From Cryptomeria japonica (lineage: Eukaryota > Streptophyta > Pinopsida > Cupressales > Cupressaceae), in NCBI RefSeq assembly GCF_030272615.1, contig NC_081406.1, positions 141,639,299 through 141,703,298 on the forward strand: DNA of 64,000 nt, in the 5' to 3' direction. Below, piece by piece: positions 1 to 12,815 of this stretch. A program made the position numbers and the translations under genes. Each line of letters starts with the position of its first letter. Positions within the stretch are counted from its first letter, which is position 1. Under the pieces are notes generated by a model. It ran no database searches, was not told the origin of the DNA, and saw nothing but the letters and a program-made list of their open reading frames with translations.

Positions 1-1032
1 AATGTGCACCTTGGGATCTCCCTTTCCTCTATAGTTGTCAAACTTTGATTTTGCAAAATGAGGAAGAAAATGAGGTATTGGTATACTTTTATCATATGTA
101 TAAGGACATATGTCATTTATTATGTAGTCCTTTGTTGGTGTTTTCATATCTACCATTTGTTTTTGCAAATCCTTGATCTATTGTTGCAAGTTATTACTAG
201 ATGGTGCTTTCCCTCTTTGAGGTATTCTCATGCCTAAGCCATCGGGTGGAGGAGGAGGAATATAATGCATGTAAGGATGATATTGGTCATAGATATTCTC
301 ATATGGAGGAGGAACATAATTGTAGCTATTGTATGGGTCACTTGGTATGGTATTATAATGAGGAGCACTAGGCCTAGGATGATTGTAGGTGTCATGTCCA
401 TGAGGATGAGGGGTATTGTAAGTATGATCTTGATTGTTTCCCCCAAATATAACATGGTGTCTCCTTGTATCATAATCTTGAATTTTCCCTTGGGTGTGGG
501 TACATGCATTGGTTCTCTTTTTCCCTTAGATAGGACAATCACAGGGTGTTTCATGAGTATGTCCAGCAAAATTGGTATAGGCATGAGTACCAGTTACTCC
601 AGGATTTTGAAACAAGGATGAGGGTGACTGAGGCATAAGACATTCTCTTATATTTCTACCATCATTACCACTAGGATTTGCATTGGCTTGATTAACTTAG
701 TTGGGATCCTCTTCCAAAATTTGTGGCACATCAAAGTCATGGAGTAATATTGCACCACTTTGCATAAACATTTTCACAAGGTATTGATAATCCCTTCTCA
801 TGATTTCCTCAATCATTCTATTAAATCGTGCATCAAATACAGTGTCTTGAATGTTTGTGGAAGTAATGGACTCACATTCATTGTCATTGTCATTTTTTGG
901 TGGATTACTGTGATTTTCAAAAGCTTACGAGTTATAAAACTCATCTCCATCAAACTCATAGGTACTCATGTTGAGAGATCTTAGAGCTTCCCCATCTTCT
1001 CTTCTAGACCTTTGTGAACAGGTTTCAGCCAT
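1..1032 (-). pseudogene. Ty3/gypsy gag, N-terminal part, decayed, running off the left edge
   Basis: Reading the minus strand from the ATG at 1032 gives one continuous gag-like frame down to base 1, broken by about four stop codons. It starts MAETCSQRSRREDGEAL, passes an acidic then a Pro/Tyr/His-rich linker (repeated Y-x-P-P-P around 240-330), and ends in the hallmark entry to a plant retrotransposon capsid, KFDNYRGKGDPKVHI, at 1-60. In this family gag forms the virus-like particle that packages element RNA in the cytoplasm. The longer open frame in another register at 234-584 is a shadow. The element continues to the left, so protease and pol are not visible. It is inactive because of the stops. 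Confidence 0.7.
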
Positions 1033-2031
1033 GAACAAATCTTAGCTAAGATGGAATATGGAAGACATGTGAAGACAATGGAAGACCAAGAGGATTGAAT
1101 GGAAAGAGAATCTAGGATTGCCTTGTAATGTCCCAAAATGTAAGATCAAGATAAATGTGATAATCTAAAGAAAGGTGTGGCTTCCAAAGAGATAATAGAC
1201 TCTTGATGAGGTAAGTTGACCTTAACAAAATATAGCCAAATGGTACCCAAGATGATAAATCTGATGCAGGAACCACCTAGTGATGTGAGGTAATGTGTTT
1301 GCAAGATATGATGAGGACTACTAAACAACCTTTTGACTATAGTTGGAAAAATGTGAATAAAATATTGCAAGGATGTCTGAAAATGTATGAAAATATTGTG
1401 ACAAGTGATGATTGACTAAAAATGAAGCCCTAGAGAAGCAACCTTAGAAACTCTTTTGATCCATGAACATAGACGCGGAATGAGTTCACGAACATGTCAA
1501 AGTTTCACTTATACATAGTTTTAGAGTCCAAATACATGTTTTTATAGTTGATATGCAAGTCTCAGTTTCTTCTCAAATACACAATAATAAATTATAGATA
1601 TGCACCAAAATGCAGCACAGACACGATTTTAATTGTTGGCAATGTTTTCAATTCTGATCAGATATGCATCAATAAGATGCATAGACATGACAATATATGT
1701 CATATACGCATCAAAAAGTGACACAAATGCGATTGTGGTGAAGTTTTGATTTTTGTCCAAATTTTGCAAATGTTGAAAGTGACCAAATCTCAATGTTGAT
1801 TGTTTTGTGGCAAGAATGCACAACAAACAAGAAGACACAATGTCTGAAGGTGTTTTTTGTCAAAATGTTGACTGTAAATGTGTATGTTCAATAAGTTTCC
1901 ACTAGTATAGCACAAATTGAAAACACTTGTAAGCAAGAACAACCTAGGCTGGAAAGAGAATACTGCTTGTTGAGTTCCCAATGCAGAATTTAATCCAAGC
2001 CACATTTATTCAAAGTGGATAGCCTAGGAAT
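1033..2031 (-). mobile_element. Leader and probable LTR of the left-edge gypsy element
   Basis: This non-coding stretch lies just 5' of the gag on the minus strand. At 1120-1142 the minus strand reads ACA followed by TTTTGGGACATT, the same LTR/leader junction style seen at 4586 and 8077, so an LTR probably occupies 1139 to roughly 2000. Its outer end and target duplication could not be placed. No coding sequence was recognised. Short ORFs here have no family features. Confidence 0.4.
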
Positions 2032-2644
2032 TTGGTAGCACTAGCTCCCCTCGATGACACTCACTTCTCGAGCATACCAAACTTTGAATTCCCAAAGACC
2101 AAAAGATCTAAGGAATTTTCTCTCTCTACTTTGAACTGTGAGAATGTGGGATTGCTTCAGAGGTCTAACCTCCTGCACCAACAAGCAATGGGATTTTTAG
2201 CCACTACAACAAAGGTATCTAGTGGGGTAACTTTAGCAAAACTTGGTGTCTACCCATGCGGCAATTATAGGCAGCGATGACTCATTTAATAGTCTATCTC
2301 AGTGTTAAGGATTTACATGCATCTCACACAAGTGTGGATACTGGGGAAAAACATCAGTGTAGATTGTCATCACATAGGAATTTATGTCCTTAAAGGATCA
2401 CTACATTGGACAGGACTTCTCACTTGGTGCATTCGATAAGTTACTGGAAATCCAAGTCAGTTTTGAGGTCCTCGCATCCATGTTGAAGGACGAAAAAAAG
2501 AAATTTGTAGAGGCTGAGGATACGATCTCCCGTGTTTGTGTGATCACAGATTCTACCCAAATGTCAAACCAAGCAGAGATGGAGGCCATCATGACTAGGT
2601 TCGAGGAATTCCACAAATCAAACGAGGAGGAGAAAAATGAATAA
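2032..2644 (+). pseudogene. Tail of an unassigned coiled-coil ORF of an LTR element
   Basis: Two open segments (2032-2280 and 2384-2644) are the most protein-like reading here. The second (86 aa) is strongly charged, contains MLKDEKKKFVEAEDTISR and EEFHKSNEEEKNE, and looks like a coiled-coil C-terminus. It stops just before a plus-strand LTR with a TATA box, the same arrangement seen at the 3' end of the ORF at 58.4-61.6 kb. No known domain was recognised. It is probably the C-terminal remnant of a non-autonomous element protein, but a random open frame cannot be excluded for the first segment. Confidence 0.35.
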
Positions 2645-2671
2645 AGTGTCCCTTTTTGGAATTTTCTTTCC

Positions 2672-3410
2672 ATGTAGTTGCATTGTTAGATGCTGCAAGT
2701 TTTCTCGCAGCTGCATATTTTCTTTCTGTTGTAGTTGTAGTCAAGTGGGACTGCACAGTTGAATTAGTCAACTATGCCCATATTTTTCTCTAATTTTCTT
2801 ATATATAAGGGGGGCCCTCATTTGTATATTTTTATCTTGGATTGTGATAAACAAAACTCTGCCAATTTTTTGCCTCAACTAAGACTTTGAGCTTTGTTGT
2901 GAAAATTTGATCAAGCAAATAAAGAAAGCGATTTTATTTGATCCCAAACTTTGTGTTGTGTTTAAAAAGAATTGCTTATATGAGTTAATGTTCTTACGTT
3001 CATGACTTATATATGTTCTTGAATTTCCTGATATAAGAAGTATTGTTAAGCGGATTAAGGAGCTCTTGAATTATGAAAGTAGACTTTGTGCTCCTTGAAT
3101 ATTTGAGAAATTTTTTATTGTTAAATAATTAGTAGTAGGCTTTGTATTGCTACTATTGCTTGTGGTTTTTAGGATTAAGGAATTAAACTTGAGGATTTTG
3201 AGTTGCAAGTTGAATTCCTTTTCATTGTGATAATTTGTTTAGTTGGTGTTATATTCGAGAAAGACTTTGTGCTTCTTGTTTATAAAATCTTGATATAGTT
3301 TGTTGACTAAATTCATTAATTTCCTTCGTAAGTATCAAAGTGATAGGGAAATTGTAACAAAGTGAAGGGAGAATACATTAACTTTGAAAAATGAAAGTTA
3401 TATGCCCAAC
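2672..3410 (+). mobile_element. Probable LTR following the coiled-coil ORF
   Basis: The stretch starts TGTAGTTGCATT and ends CCCAACA, fitting TG...CA LTR ends. It contains a TATA box (ATATATAAGG near 2802-2815) and a downstream AT-rich region with repeated GACTTTGTGCTCCTTGA-like phrases. It lies directly after the ORF tail, as a 3' LTR would. No partner LTR or target duplication was found, so the ends are tentative. Confidence 0.4.
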
Positions 3411-4585
3411 ACTAACCCACAGATTTAAATTTCTTATTAATTAGAGAAGAGATTTCAAAGGGAACCTCCCCTTAATGAGAGGAGAGATTAATTTCTCATT
3501 ATAGCTGTGAGTGAATCATATATTTTGTCATTGGTACGCTAGTGACAAAATATTCACCCAACATAGATACACGTCATCAAGCAATCGCGGCTTTCTCCTA
3601 GCTTATTAATTTATATAGCAGGTTGAAGAAGTACTGATTGGGTCTTTCCCTCTCACTTGGCGTTATGGGCTACTCAGGAGGCAGGACCTACCTAAACAAA
3701 TAAGATAATAACAATTTCTCTTACACCCAAGGTCCAATGAACTTAGACGACTAGAGATAATACTTTTGTTATTATCTTAGGGATTAAACACAAAAACATT
3801 CCTAGAGCACAAGACACTTCAAACAAGTTAATTTACCCCTAATGAAAATTATGTGACCCTAATTAAACTATGAAAAGGAAGACACGGGCCTAAATTACCC
3901 CTACAAGCAAATGATTAGTATTTTCAATGATTACCCCAACATTCAAGCAAACTTGTTAGGTTAATTTTAGAAATCCCAAAACAAAATGTGAAGAAGGGGC
4001 CTTCGACAAGAGGATAGAGACAGCTACACCACTTTTTTAGGCCACAGGGGGTTAGGACAAAAATAAAATAAAATCTAAAATCTAACCCTTATCAAAATAT
4101 AAATGCAGAAAACACATATGCAATTATACCTGATAGAAACGCAAAAAACCTAGATCAAAAACATACAACCTACAAAAAAATAGAACAAATACATGACACT
4201 ATAGAATAGATACGCAACAATAAATGTAAGATGCATGGAATAAAATATCAAAAATGTGGTCCCATGATGCGCACACACAAAAATATTAAGTACAGATGCA
4301 AAAATAAAGTGCAAAATATCATCAAATTTCATAACCACATACGCTGAAAAAGGATACACAGACACGAAAAACATGCCTCTCGGATGCAGGAAGACAATTC
4401 ATATACATTTTTTTGCAATCTTGCAAAACAAAAAAATCAAACATGACACAAACATGATAGAATGATGCAAAGACATGATTTCAGCTCGTAATCGTCATTG
4501 ATCTGATCTGCAACTCGACAACAAAACTTAAAACTGCCAAATGATGTTAGAAAAAGGGAAAAGGGTCCCACCATCCATGCCAAAA
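3411..4585 (-). other. AT-rich retrotransposon-derived sequence without recognisable genes
   Basis: The stretch lies between a plus-strand LTR and the minus-strand LTR beginning at 5336. It is low in G+C and its ORFs are short. It could be the internal leader of the element whose LTR lies at 4586-5336. No motif of gag, protease or pol was seen. Confidence 0.3.
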
Positions 4586-5336
4586 TGTATATGGTGAAAA
4601 GGGAATGTTAAACTATTGCAAAAACAACAAATATCCAGCCACATAAAACTCTAGTTCTATGTAATTAAGATCCACCATACATCAATGAAGAAATTTAAAC
4701 ATGCAAAATATCAAAAACATGAAAGATTATACCATTCACATGCTTAGTAGGGTTTTATCTTCATTGATCTGCTTGATACAATTGCTCTAAGATTTTGTAT
4801 TGTGCACAAGAGCTCAACAAAGAATGAATTGTAGTTTTGTAGATGCTTGATTGCTTGATCGCCTGAAAGATTGATTGATCGCATTGGTTAGATTAGGGTT
4901 ATGAAAGGATGAAGGAATCCTCTTATATAGAAGACATCTTAGAAATTGGAGGGATAGGATTAAGAAGTGAAAGGATAAATGGTCGGCTCAAATTAGAGGG
5001 TAGGTATAGGAAATAATAAAATATGAAGGGTATAGTTAAAGGAAAATTAAGAGATGAATGAAAAGATTCGTGGAGGGAAAAAGATAATGAATTAATTAAA
5101 TAAATAAAGATCTATTTAATAAATATAAGTGAGACTAATTAAATAAATAAAATAACTATTTAATTTACGAAAAGGATAATTTAACTAAAAAAAAAATTAA
5201 TGAGGAGAGGCTAGAAAAAGGATAAACGAATTAATTAAATAAATAATATCTATTTAATTAATAGAAGTCTTAGGATAAAATAACTAAATAAATAAAATAT
5301 TTATTGAACTAGGCTAGGACAATTTTTGGTATCTAC
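4586..5336 (-). mobile_element. Gypsy-type LTR (TGTAGATACC family) inserted into a protease
   Basis: On the minus strand the LTR begins TGTAGATACCAAAAATTG at 5336 and ends CATATACA at 4586, followed by TTTTGGCATGG, a plausible leader start. It includes a TATA box (TATATAAG, 4921-4931) and an A/T-rich U3 of short Poly-A/T-like phrases. Its outer end cuts the protease frame of the neighbouring gypsy element exactly, so it inserted later. A matching target duplication was not found on the left, so it is either the 5' LTR of a larger element or has a deleted flank. Confidence 0.6.
4921..4931 (-). promoter_or_regulatory. LTR TATA box
   Basis: TATATAAG on the minus strand, inside the LTR at 4586-5336 and upstream of a run of direct CAATCAAGCAATC repeats. 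The position fits the U3/R border of a plant LTR. Confidence 0.4.
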
Positions 5337-7638
5337 ACTTCTAGTACCAACCTCAATGGGAAGAGTAATAGAGCCAATAGTAGGACAAGAGAAACTATCA
5401 AATACCTTAACCACTACATCAGATTTATCATATGTTACTTGATACAATTGTAAAGTATAAAGATATTCTTCAATTATCACATTCACCATACATGTTGGAT
5501 TAGTGAGCACCCCTCATTGAAGTTTGTCTTTTATCTTCGCAGTGATATATAGTGAGCCATCAAGTGCTTCAATAGTCTCCCTAGGATCAAAGGTAATGCA
5601 TAGGTATTTAAGAGGTATAGGTTTATCAACAAGATTCGCCAAATTGTCAAACTTAAGGCTAAAGTCATTGAAAGAAAATGCAAGATGCTCAAACTCAACC
5701 ACATTAGTAGAATGGGAAGGCAAAGAATTAGTAAATATTTGAAGATTTTGATTAGGAGCTACGAATTTGTTTCTTTTGTCATTCACACTAGCTATAGATA
5801 TGGTATTGTTATCAATAAAGTCTTGAATTCTACTCCTTAAGGAATAACAGTTTTCAGTGTCATGACCAGGTTGACAATGATATTGACAAAAAGATTTGGG
5901 ATCATGATAGGGTGGCAAAGGTTTTGAAGTGTCAATTATTTTGGTGGGAGGAAGTTTCAACACATTTTTGTTTAACAATTGTGTCATGATACTATGCAAA
6001 GATTCAAAAAGAGTAAATTCTTTTCTAAAATACTTGGATAAAGGAGGCACACCTATTGTTGTAGCTGTTATTGGGTCTTGTTGTTGTCATTGAACTTGAT
6101 GAATCCCTTGTTCGGTTTAAACTTCACAAAATATTGTTGATCCCTTTCATTCTTATCAACCGAAGCCATTGAAGGAGATGATTCAAATTGACTCACTTGA
6201 AGCTAATAATTATGAAGCATTGCACACAACTGCATAAAGGAGGTAAACTCAGAAAATAGAAGCTTATCCATAATTTATTTTTGTAAATTAGACATAAAAA
6301 TTCTTTGAACATCTTAATCATGCATAGGATAAGCAATTTGAGAATACAAATGTTTATATCTACCAATAAAATCAATCACTTTTTCTTTAACACCTTGCTT
6401 GCAATGAATCAAATCAATCAAAGTAATCTTAGGAACAATATTATTGTGAAATTGTTGAATGAAAGCATTAGCCAATTTTTGAAATAATGTAACAGAATAA
6501 GGAGGCAAAGAACAATACCATTGCAATGCTTTATCCCTAAATGTTCTAGTAAACAATTTAGCCAATAGTCTTTGATCATGTGAGCAAAATCACTACACAA
6601 AACTTGAAATATTTTTGCATGAGTCAAGGGATTACCTTTTCCATTATAAAGTTCCAATTGAGGGACTTCAATATGTTTAGGAGGGATAGCATGGATAATA
6701 TCATTAGATAATGGGATCGCTACATAAAATGTGGGCACATTAAACTTGGATTGGATCATAGAAGCTATTTGTTGTTGTAAGGATGAAATGATTTGGGCTA
6801 AGCCATTGATGGTTGCTTCAGTGGATGGATTGAAATTGGACATGTTGGATTGGGATGGAGTAACATTTTTGAATGAAGGTGAAGGTTGAGAGTAAAGAGG
6901 TGGAACACTATGGTATGTAGGTATAGGAGATAATTGGGTTACAAATGGAAGACTCGTTGAAGGAGGCATGAAAGAGTTTTTATTAGCAATATTGCCACCT
7001 TGACTAATATTTATAGGATTAACATTTTGTGTGTAAGTAGACATGATAGTAGATGTGAATGTAGGCACAGTAGGCAAGGATGTAGGCATAGGAATGGTAT
7101 GATTAACTTGACTAGGTGCTTGAATGTAACCAAGGACTTCAACACAACTTTTCATAGGCGTGATATTAGTGTCAACAATATGAGAAAGTCCACGCAACAA
7201 GTCGATGCCAATTTTATCACTTTGAACCATCCTTTTTAATCCTTCAATCAATGGGATTGTCTCATTTTTTTATTATTTTTGACTCATCCATTGTTGAATA
7301 TTTTCAAATTCATTGTCAATATTTTCCAATTGATCAGCAAAAACCCTATTTAGTGATTCACCCTTATCATGAGAATTATGTAAAGAATGGGGATAAATGA
7401 CATTAATTGTTGGAATAGAAGAACCAACATTCTCATGAAACAAGTTATCCAAATTAGGCTTCATATCCTTAGTAATTAAACTTTGGGAAGCCTTAATTCT
7501 ACAACTTATTTTCACGAGAATATTATAGGTAGAACTAATAGTAGTAAAACTCATGCACAAAGGAAGGAAATTTGAATTTGAAAATTGGAAATGGTGATTA
7601 AGCAATACAGAATTTTGCAAAAATGATTGATTAACCAA
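5337..7638 (-). pseudogene. Ty3/gypsy gag-protease, with stops and frameshifts, truncated in protease
   Basis: Minus-strand gag from about 7638. The N-terminal segment ends in two stops near 7264-7269 and the same frame resumes at 7251. A Pro/Ser/Thr-rich linker leads into VPQLELYNGKGNPLTHAKIF (capsid entry, about 6615-6675). A frameshift near 6573 follows, then the core RDKALQWYCSLPPYS (about 6500). Further shifts reach a zinc knuckle near 5860-5905 with spacing C-x3-C-x3-H-x4-C (FCQYHCQPGHDTENC), typical of plant Tat/Ogre-like gypsy Gag. After one in-frame stop at 5511-5513 the start of a retropepsin is visible (VVVKVFDSFSCPTIG), cut at 5336 by an LTR. Capsid and protease would assemble and mature particles; this copy cannot. 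Confidence 0.75.
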
Positions 7639-8076
7639 TTAATTAGGCAAATTGATTTGTGAATTTGAAAGAGAAATGCATCTAAATAATGGCATAGACT
7701 TCATAAATATCAGATCTGAAATTTGTTTTGAAAAATTATGCCACCCACGTGTAAATTTTAAAATTATAAATTTGGGTTTTTGTAAATTCAACCACTAAAT
7801 TTATGTAATTCAATTTGAAAATGAGATCTAGGAGAGAAAATTTTTAATTTAAATTGCGTGAAAAATCAAACCTGAAACAATAAATACAATTTAGACAACT
7901 CACGAGCTCAATTTTAGAATTAATAATTAGGGTTTTTGTGAATTTAACCTCTAAATTTTTTAAATTCAATTGGAAATTAAACTTGCAAATGTAAATTTAA
8001 ATCTGAAATGCATAAACACTCAAATCTAAGAACATAAATTAGAAAATTAAAGTGTAAGATGTCAGGTTCACCAAAA
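7639..8076 (-). mobile_element. Leader region of the minus-strand gypsy element
   Basis: Non-coding sequence between the 5' LTR (8077-8960) and the gag. It begins on the minus strand with TTTTGGTGAACCTGACATC directly after the LTR end; this is the expected place for a primer-binding site, though the tRNA was not identified. The rest is A/T-rich without recognisable features. Confidence 0.45.
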
Positions 8077-8960
8077 TGTAATGGTGAAAAATATTAGGGT
8101 TTTCACCATTAGAGGGGAGAAGACTGCTAATATATAGACTTAGGGACCAATACATTAAAAGGGGCATGAACCTACTAGATCTAGCCAAAAATCAACAAGA
8201 ATAGGGCTAATAATTTTTATTAGATTCACTTTGGGGAAGATCCTCTTTTAAATTAGATTGTGAAAAATGTTGAAATTAGGGTAAATGTGTTGGATTTGAA
8301 GTGAAAATGCATAAACAGTGAACTACAGTCATCAAATCAAGCCACAACCCTAGATCTGAGCAATGTAAGAGTGTTCAGATCTGTTCCCAAAAGGAGCTCT
8401 TGAAATGTCAAGACCAAAATGCCCACCACTCTAGTCCTCCACATTTTTCGTTCTCCAAAGGCGAAACTATTCATCTCTGTAAATAAAGCCAATTCTGAAT
8501 ATTGTAGCTCCATACATGTTCCTTCGCACACTAAAGAAGGGAAATAGGTTGGGGATAGGGGTTTGCCTTAGGTCAACCCCCAGTTTGGGAATTAACCATG
8601 AAATAGAAATGAAATGTAATTGAATTGCAATAATGAAAAGTGATCATCTTTTGACAAAAATGTTAAATAATATTTGAAACACTAATGATATTACCTTTTA
8701 ATGGAGTTTGTTTGTCTCCACAAGGAATTAGGGTTTCATGAAGTCATCATAAACATAGAACATGAATGTCAACTCCAATGCTTGAATCTTGACTTTACTT
8801 CTTCTCCAATGCTTGAAAGAAGTTTGATTGCTTGGTCACTTGTATTTGAATGAATGCTTAACTGCTTGATTGAATTTATGTATGTCGAAATGAGAAGGGT
8901 AGACCTCCTTTTATACATGCCCATTGAAAAACAATTTAATTTTCCAGCATGAGTTGACAT
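8077..8960 (-). mobile_element. 5' LTR of the minus-strand gypsy element
   Basis: On the minus strand it runs from TGTCAACTCATG (8960) to TCACCATTACA (8077), with TG...CA ends. TATAAAAGGAGG (about 8906-8915) marks the promoter, followed by a CAATCAAGC-rich R/U5 region. A block at about 8555-8605 (GGTTAATTCCCAAACTGGGG) also occurs in the opposite-strand LTR at about 13115-13170, linking the two families. Its outer end truncates copy A of the coiled-coil element, so it is the younger insertion. Confidence 0.6.
8906..8915 (-). promoter_or_regulatory. LTR TATA box
   Basis: TATAAAAGG on the minus strand within the LTR at 8077-8960. It sits about 50 bases inside the LTR start, which is a short U3 for a plant LTR. 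Confidence 0.35.
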
Positions 8961-8981
8961 GGGGTCTAGGTCCCTGCCAAG

Positions 8982-11900
8982 ATGATGCTACCTCCCAAGA
9001 GACCACAGAAATGGGGAAAGAAAGTGTGCATGTTGAAAAAAAATGAGATATATGCATGGTGTGATTATAATCAGGGCTTTGATCAAGCCTCGAGACATGA
9101 ACACCAAGGTGAGGGCCTGAATGAGGACAAAATTGTGAGGGAGTACAATTTAGGATACTACAAAAAGATATCGAGGCTTACATACATGTAAAGTTTGAAA
9201 AATACGACCATGGTAAGTTGGTAATTTTATGGATGGATAAGCTAACAGGAGATCATTTTGAGGTGAAGCTAGAATTTTGAGCCCTAGTTGAAAAGAAGTT
9301 GAATGTGTGGAACAATTTCCCTAATTTATGTTTTGATGACAATGGGTTAGAACGGTAATGAGCAGATTTCATGATGAGTTTTTGCAACTTGAACAATCAT
9401 ACCAAATCACCAAGAATTGAATGACTATGAGCCTCTTCCGACACCCAAGTCTATAAAGAATAAAGATGTCAAAAAGTTTACCAAGGCAACCTTTGACGAG
9501 TGTTTTGTATTTGTTAGTACGGTTGAAAACCCTATTGTGAAATATGCATCACTGATGATCGATAACAAGTTTTACTTTACCAATCGGGATAACTCATTTC
9601 AGTCACAGCGATTAACATGGCCTATGAGATGGTGGAGAATAATATTGACTACGATCTATTTGAGTTGATGAGATTGCAATTCCTTGCGAATTTGAGTCAA
9701 TGTAAGGAAAATAAGCACACATTCAAGTATGGAACCCTAGCATTGTGTATTATGTTCTACTTTATGCAGGAGATTCCGGAACAATGCAAGGTATTTTGGG
9801 CACCTAACAAACCAGTTGCACATTAGATCGCGGAATGTTTAAGGAGATTTCTAGATAATAGGGCCCAAGATATTGCGTTTACCTCATTTTTTATGTGTTC
9901 TTCAATATCAGATGCACAATAGGGAAAGGATCCCTAAATCAATCATGGAAAAATATAAAAATGACATCAAATTTCTAATCACTATAGACAAGTGTATCAT
10001 GGAGGTTATCGTGCCAAGAATCAAGAGGATTCCTACTTTGGTTTATGAAGTTTCTAACAATATTTTGAATGGTCTAGCAAAAGTTCTATTAGAAAGTCCG
10101 GTTGATGAAACTCATAAAAGGTTTGGGACTACACAAGAGAAGTCCATGGAAGTACACCTATAGCTAACCAAGACAGGAAGAAAGAAGAAGGTACAAAAGG
10201 TTATTGATGAATCTTTGAAGGAATTTGGTATTATAGTAGAAGATGATGAGAAGCTCAAGAGATCTAGTAGGATCGTTGCCTCATCTAGAACCCATATCAA
10301 CAAGAAGACATCACTAGAAGAAATAAAGGAGAAACCAACAAAAAGAAAGAAGGAGATCCCCTCATCTACACTGTCAAAAAGGGGAAGACAACCTGATGTC
10401 AAGAGAAAGATTATTGATGTAGAGTTAGAGAAAGAGAAAGAGTTGGAGGAATCAAAACCAGAAAAGTATAGACTTCATGTCAGAAAGAGTATAGGCAAGA
10501 AAGTGATCATGCGGACACACTATTCAATTCTATGGCACAAGAAGGAAATTTAAAAGAGTAGGTAACTTGTATGTTATTGTTGATGATGAAGACAAGGGAA
10601 CTATAATAAAATCCTTTATTTAATATTGTGTTAGATTAGATACAGTTTTGGAAGATTTTAAAAATGATATTCCATAAGATCTTTGGATAGAATTGGATGA
10701 GCCTAGGAAGAATGCAATAAGTGAAGATCAATAAATTAAGAGATATACTTTGGAGGTTGTTGGTAATGCACTTTCTAAGGAAAACAAAGCCTCCCTTAAA
10801 CAGATTTTTAAAACGGAACTCTAGACTAAGAAAAGATTAGATATCCTTGTGCAAGGTAAGCAAGATGTTGTAGAAAAATTGAAAAATAGAAACTATAGAT
10901 ATGCTCAGGACTATGGCAAGAAAACTTGGAATGTTGTCAGTTGATGAAACCGGTCCATTTGCAGATACACCTGAGATTGTTTCTATAGAACAAGACACAG
11001 ACAATGTTGTTACAGATAATGTTGTTATGGATGAAGGTCCTCTAGTGGATGCACCTAAAGTTGTTGATGTCCCTCTAGACAATTCTAAAGAAGAGGAGGA
11101 TAGGAAGGAAGAAAAGAAATAATAGAAGATATCATCTAGAAAATGTGCCACAATTGATGACACTAAAGAAAAAGAATATGCAGGTACCAACTCCAGTACC
11201 CTTGATGATTCATTGAAGAGTTTACTCATTGCCCCTCTAAGTTTCCAACCAATTATTTCCTATCGGTTAATTGTTGATTTTTCCAAAGTTGATCGGTTTC
11301 ATAAGTTTCAGACTGGAGAAGCCATTCAGGCTTCAGCAAGAAAAGATCTCTTAGAGGATCTGCAAGAAAAGAATAATTTGGTTGAAGAGGCAATAGATAC
11401 ACTACAGAGTGCCCTTTCAGATAGCTCAGTTGATCCATCTACCTCTATCCTGGAAAAATGTAACGCTTTAATGAATTCATTGAAGAATTATTCAACTTCT
11501 TTGGAAGAAAAGATTGCAAAAGAGAAGGAAGCAAACAAAGAAGAGCTCCTCCAGGACTTTTAAGGCAAGTGTGCAAATGCACACAAACATCTCTCTCAAC
11601 TAGTAGCTCATCGAAACGCTTGTCTTATTAGCGATAATTCATTATATCTTGTATAGCTTGCAATGGCTAGAAGCCACCAAAAGTATCAAGATTAAGGCTA
11701 ACTTCATTGAGTCAAAATCAAATAGACCTATCACAGTTTTCAACTCTCTCAAGATCTTACCGGCTCTGGAAGATTGGTAATTAAAGAACTGCACAAAAAG
11801 TATTTTGAGCTTCAATAGAAAAGGTATAATAGTATCCTTCATTTAGGATAGTTAAGAGATATGTGCAGTGATAGTATTTCATTGATGAATCATGCCCTAT

Positions 11901-12073
11901 CCAAGGCCCAACAATTTACTTTCTCAAAACCGAGCTCAATAGAAGAAGCAAAGAATATACTTGTATCCCTCCAAGTGCAGACAGAGCTTTTGGTGGATGT
12001 CATTCAACATTGGTTCAACAATACAAGTGATTGGACTGTGCATATTCAGAAAATCAAACAATCCTCTAGTTAG
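8982..12073 (+). pseudogene. Coiled-coil ORF of copy A, unknown family, broken
   Basis: Plus-strand fragments at 8982-9191, 9417-9668, 9617-9826, 9873-10163, 10215-10553, 10901-11122, 11213-11563 and 11861-12073 follow one another in different frames. The segment with HTFKYGTLALCIMFYFM (near 9720-9770) and the one with RERIPKSIMEKYKNDIKF (near 9917-9970) align by eye with copy B (HTFKYG-like at 19060-19115; RERIPKSIVEKYKDSIYF at 20936-20990). After this globular part come Lys/Glu-rich regions and predicted coiled coil (LLEDLQEKNNLVEEAIDTLQ, about 11350-11410). It lacks gag zinc knuckles and polymerase motifs. I do not recognise the family; function is unknown. Several stops and shifts make it inactive. 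Confidence 0.65.
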
Positions 12074-12270
12074 TCGGAAGTTTTTTCTTAAGGGGAGTTG
12101 GTGTATAGAATTTTTGTATGTACCCTTTATCATTGATGTAAAAGGGGGAGTGAGTAGCTATGTATATAAGTATATAAATATCTATAGAAGGACAGTTTTG
12201 TTTATATGGGCAAATATGTATATGTTGTGTTGTTACATGTCATGTTACCATGAATGACAAAGGAAGAGAT

Positions 12271-12423
12271 TGTTAGAATGTTGTCATTAATGTCGTTGAT
12301 GTTTTTGTGATCTAGCAACATGAGTCTCGTATACTTTGGTATAAGCCCGACAAGCTCCAGTATACATTTGAGTCTAGCATATACCTTTTTGGTCCACATT
12401 TCTCCGCTGTACCAGATACTCTC
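12271..12423 (+). mobile_element. Copy A 3' LTR, first part
   Basis: Starts TGTTAGAATGTTGTCATT right after a polypurine tract, parallel to the copy B LTR start TGTTGGCAAGAG...TTGTCATTGATG. It is split after the CTCTC at 12419-12423, the target site of the solo LTR, and continues from 13680. Confidence 0.6.
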
Positions 12424-12593
12424 TGTAGCATCCTAAAATTGCGACACTTGCAATTTCGACTGCATTTGGGCCTTCACGATGGCGGCACAACGTTGAACCT
12501 GAATGGAGACCCCGAAACCTGTTTATAACACCAAAAACTGCATTTTTCTGCACCCTGGCCTAATCCCTCCTTGCACCCTGTTGTCCCGGGAGG

Positions 12594-12693
12594 TGGGACC
12601 ATGGCACCCAATGCCCTGGTCCTTCTGGACTAGGGCGCCCAGTGCCCTGGTCCCCCAGGACCATGGCGCCCAGCGCCCTGGTCCCTGGCCCTA
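12594..12693 (+). repeat. Three ~37-bp palindromic units in the solo LTR
   Basis: Units of the form GGACCATGGCGCCCA followed by GCCCTGGTCC recur three times with small changes. Each pairs with itself (GGACC with GGTCC, GGCGC with GCGCC), so each can fold as a hairpin. It lies upstream of the LTR TATA box. Confidence 0.6.
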
Positions 12694-12807
12694 TTTTTGG
12701 GCCCAGTCTCTTTTGGGCATCGGGTCTTTAAGTTTGCAATTTGGGAAATAATGTTTCCTGGTCGGCCTAAGGTCAGAAAAATCAGTCTATCAGCCCTAAT
12801 TGACAAG

Positions 12808-12815
12808 TATATAAA
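12808..12815 (+). promoter_or_regulatory. LTR TATA box
   Basis: TATATAAAC, within the solo LTR and about 385 bases from its start. A purine-rich AAAGGAGGAGG stretch follows about 25 bases downstream. Confidence 0.45.
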